A stretch of 64,000 nt of DNA from Variovorax saccharolyticus (GTDB taxonomy: Bacteria; Pseudomonadota; Gammaproteobacteria; Burkholderiales; Burkholderiaceae_C). Shown piece by piece: positions 1 to 9,218 of this stretch. Numbering within the stretch: the first letter of the stretch is position 1; every line of letters begins with the position of its first letter. Location: assembly GCF_030316765.1 (NCBI RefSeq), contig NZ_JASZYT010000011.1, positions 186,001 to 250,000 of the forward strand, read 5' to 3'. A model generated the notes under the pieces. It was not told where the DNA came from and made no database searches. It saw nothing but the letters and a program-made list of their open reading frames with translations. The translations under genes and the position numbers were made by a program.

Positions 1-498
1 ATGGCGCGCATGCTGGACGCGACCGCGGTCATCGGCACGCCCGGGGCGCTGGCGCGGCTGCGCCTGCGCGAGACGCCGGCCGCGATCGAGCGCATGCGCG
101 CGCAGCTGGGCCGGGCCGCGCTGCGGCTCGATCCGCAATCGCTGCGCTGGCTGGCGGCCGGCGAGCAGGGGCCGGCCAGCCTGTCGCTGTTCGTCCTGCT
201 GACCGGCGTGCGGCCGCGCCACCATCGCCATCCCGCCCCGCAGCTGCCGCGCGATGCCGGTGCCTTCCGGCGCTGTCGGCTGCTGATCGAGCAGGTGCCC
301 GCGCTGCGCCATGCGCTGCCCCTGCTGGCGCAGCGGGTCGCGGAGCCCGGCGTGGCGGAGTGGGCGGCGCTCGCGCAGGCCTGGGATGACCTCTGCGCCC
401 AGATGGACCACGAAGCGCCGGACTGGCGGCAGGGGGTGGCCGGGGCGGCGGGCCTCACCGCGATGCTGGCCTGCTTCCGGGAGCTCGAGACCGCGTAG
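1..498 (+). CDS. hypothetical protein, possibly 5'-truncated by the window edge
   Basis: Open frame from the first base of the window, ending in TAG at 496-498. An ATG happens to sit at position 1, but the frame may extend upstream, so the true start is unknown. The 165 visible residues are rich in Ala, Arg and Leu, with no signal peptide, membrane segment or recognised motif. The C-terminal half looks helical, with several Trp residues. It converges on the minus-strand hypothetical gene that ends at 518. I do not recognise the family. Confidence 0.5.
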   Translation: MARMLDATAVIGTPGALARLRLRETPAAIERMRAQLGRAALRLDPQSLRWLAAGEQGPASLSLFVLLTGVRPRHHRHPAPQLPRDAGAFRRCRLLIEQVPALRHALPLLAQRVAEPGVAEWAALAQAWDDLCAQMDHEAPDWRQGVAGAAGLTAMLACFRELETA

Positions 499-517
499 GG
501 CGTGCGAACCCGCCGGG

Positions 518-1102
518 TCAGCGCCGTGGCCAGCGGGCGCCGCCGGCGGACGGGCGGCGGGCGAAGAACCAGCGCCGCTTGCGCGTCGGCCGGGGGGCGG
601 CCGCGCGCTCGTCGAAAGCGGCCCATTCGAGCTCCAGCGTCCGGATCAGCGCCGCCAGGTTGGCCTGCTTGTATTGCCAGACGCCAGCCACCACGAAATG
701 ACCCATGCGCCGGGTGTCGGGCATCGGCGTGATCAGGATGTGCTCGGCCCCGATCGCCTGCAGCATCGCGGAGCGCTCGGCCGCCAGACGGAATCCTTCG
801 GAGTAGCCTTCGATGTCGCGTGCCAGCGAGATCTGGATCAAGGTCACGCTCGAGAAGTGCTCGGCGATGTAGGCGACCAGTTCGAGCAGCACGACGCGGC
901 CGATCTTGAGCTTCTGCAGGCGCCGGCCGGCTTCGGTGCCGGCCGCCGTGAAATGCTCGATGCGCACCTCGGTGCCGCCCCGGCTGATCGGCACCGGATC
1001 GAGCGTCCCGATGAAGGTCTCGCCGTAGTGGGCGAGCATCGGTTCACCCAGAACGCAGGGCCCCATCTCGGGTCCCGTGAAGCGCAGGCTGTGGATGCTC
1101 AT
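518..1102 (-). CDS. conserved hypothetical protein
   Basis: 194 residues when started at the ATG at 1102; an upstream ATG at 1135 would add 11 low-complexity residues, so the shorter form is preferred. The protein looks soluble, with alternating hydrophobic strands (VVLLELVAYIAEHF, SVTLIQISLA) and a basic tail that ends in an Arg/Trp-rich stretch. No signal peptide or known catalytic motif is visible. It lies upstream of another minus-strand hypothetical gene in the same direction. Function unknown. Confidence 0.6.
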   Translation of the reverse strand: MSIHSLRFTGPEMGPCVLGEPMLAHYGETFIGTLDPVPISRGGTEVRIEHFTAAGTEAGRRLQKLKIGRVVLLELVAYIAEHFSSVTLIQISLARDIEGYSEGFRLAAERSAMLQAIGAEHILITPMPDTRRMGHFVVAGVWQYKQANLAALIRTLELEWAAFDERAAAPRPTRKRRWFFARRPSAGGARWPRR

Positions 1103-1213
1103 GGCCGATTGTCGGCCGGCTGCCGCCGTCGGCATCGGTCGAACAGCGATGCATTGGCCGTTCAGTTCGCGGTTGCGCGGTTGCGCGGCTGCGCGGTCCG
1201 CGTCGGCCGGCTG

Positions 1214-1582
1214 CTAGCCGAGGTCGAAGGCCTGGCGGAAGGCGGCACAGAATTCCGGCGTTCCGCTGATCGACAGGCTGACCGTGTGCCGGGCCATGCC
1301 GGGCGGTCCCGCCTGCACCCGAAGCTGCGCCGTGGAGGGGTCGAAGTCGATGGCCTCGGGCCGGCTGGTCTCCTGCACGCCCTGCAGGTCGTAGTCCCAG
1401 TCGCCGCCGTCGCCGACCGCCGCCCCAGGCTCGCCGAAGCCGGCGTGCGCCCAGGCCAGCACCTGCGCGATCTCGGCATGCACCGCGGCGACCTGGGGCG
1501 CGCCGGTGCTCGCCATCGCGTCGAAGACGCCGACGCCCTCGGTGTCCTCGCTGTAGTCGAAATCCAGATAGTCCAATGTCAT
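1214..1582 (-). CDS. small acidic hypothetical protein
   Basis: 122 residues from an ATG at 1582. The N-terminus is very acidic (DYLDFDYSEDTEG) and the body contains Trp and Asp clusters. No signal peptide or membrane segment is seen. It runs in the same direction as the hypothetical gene downstream, with about 110 bases between them. Family not recognised. Codon choice agrees with the neighbouring genes. Confidence 0.6.
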   Translation of the reverse strand: MTLDYLDFDYSEDTEGVGVFDAMASTGAPQVAAVHAEIAQVLAWAHAGFGEPGAAVGDGGDWDYDLQGVQETSRPEAIDFDPSTAQLRVQAGPPGMARHTVSLSISGTPEFCAAFRQAFDLG

Positions 1583-1701
1583 GCGCGCCTCGCGGGTTTC
1601 AGCCGGCCATCATCCCCGATCCCGCAGGCGCTCAAGTAGACTCGCGCCTGCGAATCCAAATTTAAATTCAAACTTCAGCCGCCTCGGCCCACCCTCAGAG
1701 C

Positions 1702-2424
1702 ATGCTTGCGCCAGCCAAGAAGAAGTCCCCCGTGCCCGCTGCGCGTTCGCCGCGCCCCGACGGCGATGCCACGCGCGCACTGCTGCTCGAGACGGCCGGA
1801 CAGGTGTTCGCCGAGCGAGGTTTCGCCGACGGCACCAGCAAGGAGATCTGTGCGCGCGCCGGCACGCCGATGGCCTCGGTGAACTACCACTTCGGCAGCC
1901 GCGACGCCTTGTACGAGGCGGTGCTGATCGAGGCTCATCGGCAGGTGATGGCGCTGGACGACCTGCTGGCGCTGACGCAGGGGCAGGGCGACCCGAAGCA
2001 GAAGTTGCGCGCGCTGCTCGCGCACCTGATCGGTCTGTCGGCGCGCGGCGCCGCGCCCTGGGGCTTCCGGGTCATGCTGCGCGAGGTGTTGACGCCCTCG
2101 GCCGCGGTGCCGGCGCTGATCGAGCAGGCGATGCGGCCCAAGTCCAGGCTGCTGCTGGGGCTGTTGGGCGAGGTTCTGGGCCTGCCGCTGGACCATCCGG
2201 CGACCCAGCGCGGCCTGATGTTCGCGCTGCTGCCCTGTCTGGTCATCCTCGTGGCGCCCAAGGAGGTGCCGGCCCGGCTGCTGCCGGCGCTCACCGGCGA
2301 GGGCCTGGCCGAAGAGTTCATCCGCTACGCGCTGGCCGGGCTCGAGGCGATGGCGAAGGCGCATCGTGCGGATCAGCCGCCGGGCCCGAAGCCTGCGCGA
2401 GCAGCCACTCGCGAAAGAGCCTGA
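1702..2424 (+). CDS. TetR/AcrR family transcriptional regulator
   Basis: 240 residues. The N-terminal TetR DNA-binding domain is clear at about residues 24-75, with the recognition helix in a segment containing SKEICARAG followed by VNYHFGSRDALY. The C-terminal half is helical and resembles the CerR/YbiH-like TetR_C group. Such proteins usually repress adjacent transport or stress genes in response to a ligand. Its 3' end overlaps the convergent LysR gene by about 107 bases, so the two mRNAs are antisense at their ends. The target is not evident from context. Confidence 0.9.
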   Translation: MLAPAKKKSPVPAARSPRPDGDATRALLLETAGQVFAERGFADGTSKEICARAGTPMASVNYHFGSRDALYEAVLIEAHRQVMALDDLLALTQGQGDPKQKLRALLAHLIGLSARGAAPWGFRVMLREVLTPSAAVPALIEQAMRPKSRLLLGLLGEVLGLPLDHPATQRGLMFALLPCLVILVAPKEVPARLLPALTGEGLAEEFIRYALAGLEAMAKAHRADQPPGPKPARAATRERA

Positions 2425-3280
2425 GCGCCGGCCGCTCGTCCTGCGCCGCCGGCGAGACCAGGAAATAGCTGCGCTCTCCGCGCAGCGGCCGGTCGCAAGC
2501 CACCACCAGCTCGCCCCGGGCCAGCTCGGCCTCGATCAGCATGCGCGGCATCAGCGCCACCCCGAGCCCGTGCGCCGCGGCGGTCGCGAGCATCGAGAAC
2601 AGCTCGTAGCGCGGACCGCTGTGCGCGCGCGGCGCATCGACCTGCTGGGCATCGAACCACTGGCGCCAGCCCTCGGGGCGGGTGCTCTGCTGGAGCAGCG
2701 GCAATCGGGCCACCGCTGCCGGCGAGAGCTGTGTGCGCGGCGCGATCAGGGCCGGGCTGCAGACCGGCAGCACGTCCTCGTTGAGCAGCGCGGTCGACCG
2801 CGTGCCGGCCCAGTTGGCCGCCTGCGCCGGGGTCCCGGTATAGAGCGCGGCGTCGAACGGCGTCTCGTTGAACAGGAAGGGGCGCGTGCGGGTCTCGATA
2901 TGGACCGTGATGTCGGGGTGGCGGGCCGCGAAATCGGGCAGCCGCGGGATCAGCCAGACCGTCGCGAAGGTCGGCACCGCCGCCAGCTGCAGCGAGCCGC
3001 CGAGGCCCTGGCGGGCCATGGCGTCGAGCGTGTCGCGCTCCATCGTGTCGAGCTGCCGGGCGATCTGCCGCGCATAGTCGGCGCCGGCCGGCGTCAGCGC
3101 CACGCCATGCCGCGTGCGGCGAAACAGCGCCATGCCCAGGAAGTCCTCGAGGGCGGTGATCTGGCGCGACACCGCGCTCTGGGTCAGGGCGAGCTCCTGC
3201 GCGGCACGCGTGTAGCTCTCGTGGCGGGCGGCGGCCTCGAAGCAGATCAGGGCCTGGGTGGAGGGGATCTTTCGGCGCAT
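2318..3280 (-). CDS. LysR-family regulator, GcvA-like, probably of glutarate genes
   Basis: 320 residues. An N-terminal winged helix-turn-helix (about residues 6-65; motif SYTRAAQELALTQSAVSRQI) is followed by a LysR substrate-binding domain. Features of the GcvA-like group are visible, and the C-terminus carries a Pro/Arg-rich tail that reads into the overlapping TetR gene. It is divergent from gcdH, with about 170 bases between the two starts, the usual arrangement for a regulator of glutaryl-CoA dehydrogenase. The regulatory link is inferred from position. Confidence 0.9.
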   Translation of the reverse strand: MRRKIPSTQALICFEAAARHESYTRAAQELALTQSAVSRQITALEDFLGMALFRRTRHGVALTPAGADYARQIARQLDTMERDTLDAMARQGLGGSLQLAAVPTFATVWLIPRLPDFAARHPDITVHIETRTRPFLFNETPFDAALYTGTPAQAANWAGTRSTALLNEDVLPVCSPALIAPRTQLSPAAVARLPLLQQSTRPEGWRQWFDAQQVDAPRAHSGPRYELFSMLATAAAHGLGVALMPRMLIEAELARGELVVACDRPLRGERSYFLVSPAAQDERPALRLFREWLLAQASGPAADPHDAPSPSPRARPARSG

Positions 3281-3453
3281 GGTATGCGGTCGCTACATAG
3301 TTGAGGTGGGCCTTGTTCAAGTGATGGCTCCCAGGCACATTGTGCTTTGAAGTGCGTCAAACGCATAACTGGGTGTCGAATCGTCGTTTGCACTGGCTTC
3401 CTCCGAAGCTTACGATCACGCCCAACCTCAGCACCTATCCACGGAGACCTCAC

Positions 3454-4653
3454 ATGGCCAAGCACGCCGCATTCCAATGGGACGACCCCCTCCTGCTCGA
3501 CCAGCAGCTCACCGACGACGAGCGCATGGTGCGCGATGCCGCCAACGCCTACTGCCAGGAGCGCCTGGCGCCGCGCGTGATCGAAGGCTTCCGCACCGGT
3601 GAAACCGACCCGGCCATCTTCCGCGAGATGGGCGCCCTGGGCCTGTTGGGCCCGACCATCCCCGAGCAGTACGGCGGCCCCGGCCTCAACTACGTCTGCT
3701 ACGGCCTGATCGCCCGTGAAGTCGAGCGCGTCGACTCCGGCTACCGCTCGATGGCCAGCGTCCAGAGCTCGCTGGTGATGGTCCCGATCAACGAATTCGG
3801 CACCGAGGCGCAAAAGCAGAAGTACCTGCCCAAGCTGGCCACCGGCGAATGGATCGGCTGCTTCGGCCTGACCGAGCCCGACCACGGCTCCGACCCCGGC
3901 AGCATGGTCACCCGCGCCAAGAAGGTGCCGGGCGGCTACGCGCTCACCGGCGCCAAGATGTGGATCAGCAACAGCCCGATCGCCGACGTCTTCGTGGTCT
4001 GGGCCAAGGAAGTCAGCGAAAGCGGCACGGTCGGCCCGATCCGCGGCTTCGTGCTCGAGAAGGGTTTCAAGGGCCTGAGCGCCCCGGCGATCCACGGCAA
4101 GGTCGGCCTGCGCGCCTCCATCACCGGCGAGATCGTCATGGACAACGTGTTCTGCCCGGAAGAAAACGCCTTCCCCGAAGTGCAGGGCTTGAAGGGCCCG
4201 TTCACCTGCCTCAACAGCGCCCGCTACGGCATCTCCTGGGGTGCGCTCGGCGCCGCAGAGGACTGCTGGCACCGCGCCCGCCAGTACACGCTCGACCGCA
4301 AGCAGTTCGGCCGCCCGCTGGCCGCCAACCAGCTGATCCAGAAGAAGCTGGCCGACATGCAGACCGAGATCACGCTGGGCCTGCAGGGCTGCCTGCGCCT
4401 GGGCCGCATGAAGGACGAAGGCACGGCCTCGGTCGAGGTGACCTCGCTGCTGAAGCGCAACTCCTGCGGCAAGGCGCTCGACATCGCCCGCCTGGCGCGC
4501 GACATGATGGGCGGCAACGGCATCAGCGACGAGTTCGGCGTGGCCCGCCACCTGGTGAACCTCGAGGTGGTCAACACCTACGAAGGCACGCACGACATCC
4601 ACGCGCTCATCCTGGGCCGCGCGCAGACCGGCATCGCCGCCTTCGCGAACTGA
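3454..4653 (+). CDS. gcdH: glutaryl-CoA dehydrogenase
   Basis: 399 residues of the acyl-CoA dehydrogenase family. GcdH oxidises and decarboxylates glutaryl-CoA to crotonyl-CoA with FAD, in lysine, tryptophan and glutarate catabolism (EC 1.3.8.6). The FAD-contact signature CFGLTEPDHGSDPG is visible near residue 135, and the catalytic glutamate lies in NTYEGTHDIH near the C-terminus. An in-frame ATG at 3340 exists, but the ATG at 3454 has GGAGA at 3443-3447 and gives the expected N-terminus (MAKHAAFQWDDP). Its TGA shares a base with the start codon of the CoA-transferase, so the two are translationally coupled. Confidence 0.97.
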   Translation: MAKHAAFQWDDPLLLDQQLTDDERMVRDAANAYCQERLAPRVIEGFRTGETDPAIFREMGALGLLGPTIPEQYGGPGLNYVCYGLIAREVERVDSGYRSMASVQSSLVMVPINEFGTEAQKQKYLPKLATGEWIGCFGLTEPDHGSDPGSMVTRAKKVPGGYALTGAKMWISNSPIADVFVVWAKEVSESGTVGPIRGFVLEKGFKGLSAPAIHGKVGLRASITGEIVMDNVFCPEENAFPEVQGLKGPFTCLNSARYGISWGALGAAEDCWHRARQYTLDRKQFGRPLAANQLIQKKLADMQTEITLGLQGCLRLGRMKDEGTASVEVTSLLKRNSCGKALDIARLARDMMGGNGISDEFGVARHLVNLEVVNTYEGTHDIHALILGRAQTGIAAFAN

Positions 4654-5900
4654 TGACCGCCCCCGCCGCCACGCAAGGCGCCCTCGCGGGCCTCAAGGTC
4701 CTCGACCTGTCCCGCGTGCTCGCGGGACCGTGGTGCACCCAGATCCTCGCCGACCTGGGCGCCGACGTGATCAAGATCGAGCGGCCGGGGGTCGGCGACG
4801 ACACCCGCGGCTGGGGCCCGCCCTTCCTGAAGGACGCGGACGGCAACGACACCCACCAGGCCACCTACTTCACGGCCTGCAACCGCAACAAGCGCTCGGT
4901 CACGATCGACATGGCGACGCCCGACGGCCAGGCGCTGCTCAAGCGGATGGCGGCCGAGAGCGACATCCTGGTCGAGAACTTCAAGACCGGCGGCCTCAAG
5001 CAGTACGGCCTCGACCACGAGAGCCTGCGGGCCGCCAATCCGCGCCTCATCTACTGCAGCGTGACCGGCTTCGGCCACGACGGCCCGCACGCCATGCGCG
5101 CCGGCTACGACCTGATGATCCAGGCCACCACCGGCATGATGAGCATCACCGGCCGCCCCGACGACGTGCCCGGCGGCGGACCGCTGCGGGTCGGCGTCGC
5201 GCTCACCGACCTGTTCACCGGCGTCTACGCCAGCACCGCGATCCTGGCCGCGATCGAAGTGCGCCACCGCACCGGGGAAGGCCAGCACATCGACATGGCG
5301 CTGCTCGACGTCGGCATGGCGATCCTGGCCAACCAGGCCAGCGCCTTCCTCAACACCGGCGTGGCGCCGCAGCGCCAGGGCAACAGCCATCCGAGCCTGG
5401 CGCCGTACCAGGACTTCCGCACCGCCGATGGCGCGATGCTGCTGGCGATCGGCAACAACGGCCAGTTCACGCGCTTCTGCGAAGCCGCCGGCCATCCCGA
5501 ATGGGCCACCGACCCGCGCTTCGCCACCAACACGCTGCGCGTCAAGTACCGCGAGCTGTTGATCCCGCAGATGGAAGCCGTGACCCGTACCCGCAGCACC
5601 GCGCAATGGATCGCGCTGCTCGAGGACAAGGCCGTGCCCTGCGGCCCGATCAACGACATCGCCCAGGCCTTCGAGGACGACCAGGTGAAGGCGCGCGGCC
5701 TGGCCGTGACCCTGCCGCGGGATGCCGGCGACGGCATCGAACAGATCGTCGGCGTTGCCAGTCCGCTGCGGCTGTCGGCCACGCCGCCGGTGCTGCGCCG
5801 CGCGCCGCCGGCGCTGGGCCAGCACACCGACGAGGTGCTGGCCGAACTCGGCATCGACGCCGCGCAGCGCGCGGCATGGCGGGCGGCAGGCGTGCTTTGA
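4653..5900 (+). CDS. CaiB/BaiF (family III) CoA-transferase, likely glutarate CoA-transferase
   Basis: 415 residues. The N-terminus (LKVLDLSRVLAGPWCTQ) and the GADVIKIERP motif are typical of family III CoA-transferases. The likely catalytic Asp is in ALTDLFTGVYAS, near residue 188. Being directly coupled to gcdH, it probably activates glutarate with succinyl-CoA or a hydroxymethylglutaryl-CoA donor, as the SUGCT enzymes do. The ATG overlaps the gcdH stop by one base. The exact CoA donor cannot be read from sequence. Confidence 0.93.
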   Translation: MTAPAATQGALAGLKVLDLSRVLAGPWCTQILADLGADVIKIERPGVGDDTRGWGPPFLKDADGNDTHQATYFTACNRNKRSVTIDMATPDGQALLKRMAAESDILVENFKTGGLKQYGLDHESLRAANPRLIYCSVTGFGHDGPHAMRAGYDLMIQATTGMMSITGRPDDVPGGGPLRVGVALTDLFTGVYASTAILAAIEVRHRTGEGQHIDMALLDVGMAILANQASAFLNTGVAPQRQGNSHPSLAPYQDFRTADGAMLLAIGNNGQFTRFCEAAGHPEWATDPRFATNTLRVKYRELLIPQMEAVTRTRSTAQWIALLEDKAVPCGPINDIAQAFEDDQVKARGLAVTLPRDAGDGIEQIVGVASPLRLSATPPVLRRAPPALGQHTDEVLAELGIDAAQRAAWRAAGVL

Positions 5901-7564
5901 CCGATCCGGGCACGGCCGCCGCGAAGCGCTCGACGCGCGCGGCGGCCGCGCCCGCACCCGACACGCTGACGCCGGCGGACCGCTACCAGGAGCTGTTCGT
6001 CGCGGTCCAGTCGGGCCACGTGTTCGCCGACAGCAAGACCTTCGTCGACTGCGCGCCGCTCGGCGACCCGGACGCCATCGTGGCCGCCTACCGGGCGCGG
6101 AGCGCGCAGCCGGGCTTCGATCTCGCCGCCTTCGTGCAGGCGAACTTCCAGCTTTCCGAACCGGCGCCCAGCGACTACGTCTCGGTGCCCGGACAGCCGA
6201 TCGCCGCGCACATCGAGGATCTCTGGCCGGTGCTGACGCGGCATCCCCAGTCGCATCCGTCGCTGTGCTCGCTGCTGCAACTGCCGCACCCGTACCTGGT
6301 GCCCGGCGGCCGCTTCCGCGAGCTCTACTACTGGGACTCCTATTTCACGCTGCTGGGGCTGGCCGCCGAAGACCACCGCCCGCTGGTGCGCGGCATGGTG
6401 GAGAACTTCGCCTACCTGATCGACACCTACGGTCACGTGCCCAACGGCACGCGCAGCTACTACCTGGGCCGGTCGCAGCCGCCGGTGTTCGCGCTGATGG
6501 TCGAACTCGGGCAGCGCTTCGGCGCGCTCGACGCGGTCGAGTTCCTGCCGCAGCTGCGCCGCGAGCATGCCTGGTGGATGAGCGGCGGCGAGGCGCTGGC
6601 CGCGGGCGAGGCAAGCCGGCACGTGGTGCGGCTGCCGGGCGGCGCACGCCTGAATCGCCACTGGGACGAGCGCGACACGCCGCGCGAGGAGTCGTGGATC
6701 GAGGACGTGGCCACCGCGCGTGCCTGCACACGTGCGCCGGCCGAGATCTACCGCGAGATCCGCGCCGCCTGCGAGTCCGGATGGGACTTCAGCAGCCGCT
6801 GGATGCGCGAAGCGCCGCCGCGCGAATCGCAGCAGCGCGGCCATGTGCGCGCGGCAACGGCCGCGTCGCTCGCTTCGCTGTGCACCACCGACATCCTGCC
6901 GGTGGACCTCAACGCCTTTCTGTACAAGCTCGAAAGCACGATCGCCGCCTTGAGCGCGCAGGCCGGCGACGCCCAAGCTGCGCAGGCGTTCGAGCGCCAG
7001 GCGAATGCGCGCGGGGCCGCGATCCGCGAACTGTTCTGGGATCCGCAGCAGGGCGCCTTCTTCGACCACGACTGGCGCCTGGGCGCTCGCCGCAGCTGCC
7101 TGACAGCGGCCAGCGTCGTGCCCTTGTTCGTCGGGGTCGCGACGCCTGCCCAGGCCGAGGCCTTGGCGCGGACCGTGTCGCAGCGCCTGCTGGCGCACGG
7201 CGGCCTCTCGACCACCGAGTGCGGCAGCGACCAGCAATGGGACCGGCCCAACGGCTGGGCGGCGCTGCAGTGGATGGCGGTGCGTGGATTTGCCGACTAC
7301 GGCCACGAGGCGCTGTCGCGCAGCATCGCCAGGCGCTGGCTCGCGACCGTCGCCGCGCTCTACGAGCGTGAGGGCAAGCTGGTCGAGAAATACGCGCTGC
7401 GGCGGGTCGAGCAGGACGACACCGAAGGCGGCGCCGGCGGCGAGTACCCGCTCCAGGACGGCTTCGGCTGGACCAACGGCGTCACCGCAGCACTGCTGGC
7501 GGAACACCGCCAGCACACGGCCCATGGCTGCGTCGCGCATGCGGCGGTGCCCCAGCATCGCTGA
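5897..7564 (+). CDS. trehalase, glycoside hydrolase family 37
   Basis: 555 residues from a TTG at 5897 that overlaps the stop of the CoA-transferase (TTGA); no ATG lies between that point and the conserved region. Both trehalase signatures are present: PGGRFRELYYWDSYF at about residue 136 and QQWDRPNGWAA at about 447. The likely catalytic acid is the Asp in ESGWDFSSRW and the base the Glu in LVEKYA; a Gly-rich GGAGGEYPLQDGFGW loop follows. No signal peptide is visible, so a cytoplasmic TreF-like enzyme is likelier than periplasmic TreA. Coupling of a trehalase to glutarate genes is unexpected. Confidence 0.93.
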   Translation: MTDPGTAAAKRSTRAAAAPAPDTLTPADRYQELFVAVQSGHVFADSKTFVDCAPLGDPDAIVAAYRARSAQPGFDLAAFVQANFQLSEPAPSDYVSVPGQPIAAHIEDLWPVLTRHPQSHPSLCSLLQLPHPYLVPGGRFRELYYWDSYFTLLGLAAEDHRPLVRGMVENFAYLIDTYGHVPNGTRSYYLGRSQPPVFALMVELGQRFGALDAVEFLPQLRREHAWWMSGGEALAAGEASRHVVRLPGGARLNRHWDERDTPREESWIEDVATARACTRAPAEIYREIRAACESGWDFSSRWMREAPPRESQQRGHVRAATAASLASLCTTDILPVDLNAFLYKLESTIAALSAQAGDAQAAQAFERQANARGAAIRELFWDPQQGAFFDHDWRLGARRSCLTAASVVPLFVGVATPAQAEALARTVSQRLLAHGGLSTTECGSDQQWDRPNGWAALQWMAVRGFADYGHEALSRSIARRWLATVAALYEREGKLVEKYALRRVEQDDTEGGAGGEYPLQDGFGWTNGVTAALLAEHRQHTAHGCVAHAAVPQHR

Positions 7565-7724
7565 GCGGCTCCAGCAGCGCCGGGATCTGGCTGCGACCCA
7601 CACCCAGGTCGCACAAGTCGCGATCGCTCATCGCCCGCAGCAGGCGCTGGTCGCGTCGGCGATGGCCGGCCAGCCGAACCGCCTCCGACAGGCGAATGAC
7701 GAAGGCGGGCTTTCTCGATGGCAT
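7482..7724 (-). CDS. DUF1127 (YjiS-like) small protein
   Basis: 80 residues from the ATG at 7724, preceded by AAGGAG seven bases upstream; other in-frame starts lack this. The central segment (RRRDQRLLRAMSDRDLCDLGVGRSQI) matches the Arg-rich DUF1127 core, typically found in short proteins, some of which bind RNA or affect phosphate and stress responses. The C-terminal tail is longer than usual and overlaps the 3' end of the trehalase gene on the other strand by about 83 bases. It is divergent from the LysR gene at 7814, a frequent arrangement for DUF1127 genes. Confidence 0.8.
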   Translation of the reverse strand: MPSRKPAFVIRLSEAVRLAGHRRRDQRLLRAMSDRDLCDLGVGRSQIPALLEPLSDAGAPPHARRSHGPCAGGVPPAVLR

Positions 7725-7813
7725 GGCATGGCTCCTTGAACGGGAGTCCATCTTGCAAGCGCGCGTGCTATTGTGGAAGTTGAGAATCCTGTCACTTCCG
7801 ATCAGCTTTCCTG

Positions 7814-8704
7814 ATGAGACAACTCAACCTCGATCAATTGCGCACGCTGGTCTCGATCGCCGACCTCGGCAGCTTCTCCGCCGCGGCCCGGGCCCTGCAC
7901 CTCGCGCAGCCGACGGTCAGCCTGCACATCAGCGAACTCGAATCGCGCCTCGGTGCCCGCCTGGTCATGCGCGGAAGTCGCCGGGTCACGCCGACGGCGG
8001 CCGGCGCCGCGCTGGTCGAGCGCGCCCGCCAGCTGCTGCGCGACGCCGACGAGGCGGTCGACGCGGTGCGGCGGCAGGCCGAGGGCCGCGTCGGGCGGGT
8101 GCGCCTGGGCACCTCCACCGGCGTGGTGGTCGACCTGCTGCCGCAGGTGCTCGAGGCGCTCGAGCAGAGCCATGCCGGCATCGATGTCGAGGTCAGCATC
8201 CTGGGCTCCAACGAAGCGATGGCGCGGCTCGCCATGGGCACGATCGACATCGGGCTGGTGGCGATGCCGCAGCCGCCCCTGCGCGATCTGGTCGTGACGC
8301 GCTGGCGCAACCAGCCGATGATGGCTTTCGTGCCGCGCAAGTGGAAGTCGCCGCAACGGGCGACACCGAAGTGGCTGGCGCAGCAGCCGCTGATCGCCAA
8401 CGACAGCAGCACCCACATGTACCGGCTCACGACCGAGTGGTTCGCGGCCGCGGGCGAGGCGCCGCGGCCGCGCATCGAGCTCAACTACGACGCCGCGATG
8501 CGCAGCCTGGTGGCCGCGGGCTACGGCGCCGCGGTGCTGCCGGTGCTGCCGGCCAGTGACGATCCGCACGACGAGCGCATGCGCATGCTGCCGCTGCGGC
8601 CGCCGCTGGTGCGGCGGCTGGGCATCGCGCATCGGCCGCGCGCGGCGCTCGATGGCGCGACCGAGAGCGTGCTACGGGTGCTGGAGACCTTCAGCCAGCG
8701 CTGA
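7814..8704 (+). CDS. LysR-family transcriptional regulator
   Basis: 296 residues. The winged HTH (motif SFSAAARALHLAQPTVSLHI) is followed by a LysR effector-binding domain. It is divergent from the DUF1127 gene with 89 bases between starts, so it may control that gene and itself. The effector is unknown. A poorly conserved C-terminus rich in Arg and Pro is normal for this family. Confidence 0.92.
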   Translation: MRQLNLDQLRTLVSIADLGSFSAAARALHLAQPTVSLHISELESRLGARLVMRGSRRVTPTAAGAALVERARQLLRDADEAVDAVRRQAEGRVGRVRLGTSTGVVVDLLPQVLEALEQSHAGIDVEVSILGSNEAMARLAMGTIDIGLVAMPQPPLRDLVVTRWRNQPMMAFVPRKWKSPQRATPKWLAQQPLIANDSSTHMYRLTTEWFAAAGEAPRPRIELNYDAAMRSLVAAGYGAAVLPVLPASDDPHDERMRMLPLRPPLVRRLGIAHRPRAALDGATESVLRVLETFSQR

Positions 8705-8716
8705 GCCGGCGTGCCG

Positions 8717-9181
8717 TCAAAGCGCGCGGCCGAGCACCGCGATGGCAAAGACGAGCACGCCCAGCACCAAGTTCACGGAGACCAGCTTGCGGACCGTGTT
8801 CAGGTTCGCCGCCGCCACCGGCCACTCGCGCGCCGCGACCGCGCGCACCAGGCGTGGGTAGGGCGCGAATCGCAGGTGCAGGAACAGCGCCATCATCACC
8901 AGGCCGAGCGTGAACATCGCGTGCACGCTCCAGTGGACCCGCGCGAAGCCGCCATGCAGCCAGACCAGCCCGAGGCCAGTGGCCAGCAGCACGGCGATCG
9001 CGGTCGAGACGCCGACGAAGAAGCGCGACAACGCCGCCGCCATGAAGGGCAGGCGCAGCGGCGGCTCCAGGCTGGCGACGGCAGCCGGACGCACCGCGAA
9101 GTGCATGGTCGCCATGCCGCCGACCCAGAAGGCGGCGGCGAGCAGGTGGAGGAACAACAGGAGGGCGGGCAGTAGGGGCAT
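8717..9181 (-). CDS. four-helix integral membrane protein, CopD/DUF2269-like
   Basis: 154 residues with four hydrophobic segments (about residues 3-22, 47-70, 82-103 and 133-152). The first helix holds LLLFLHLLAAAFWVGGMATMHF, where a His followed by a WxGG motif resembles the CopD and DUF2269/DUF4149 families of inner-membrane proteins. Such proteins are implicated in copper handling or have no known role. It is convergent with the LysR gene, with 12 bases between stops. Confidence 0.8.
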   Translation of the reverse strand: MPLLPALLLFLHLLAAAFWVGGMATMHFAVRPAAVASLEPPLRLPFMAAALSRFFVGVSTAIAVLLATGLGLVWLHGGFARVHWSVHAMFTLGLVMMALFLHLRFAPYPRLVRAVAAREWPVAAANLNTVRKLVSVNLVLGVLVFAIAVLGRAL

Positions 9182-9218
9182 GGCGTAGCGTAGACCAGAA
9201 CGCCGATGACCCGCGGCT

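Noticed and set aside
1581..2468. 295-codon plus-strand frame over the TetR gene
   Set aside because: It is out of frame with the TetR protein, whose HTH is unmistakable, and is Arg/Gly/Ala-rich.
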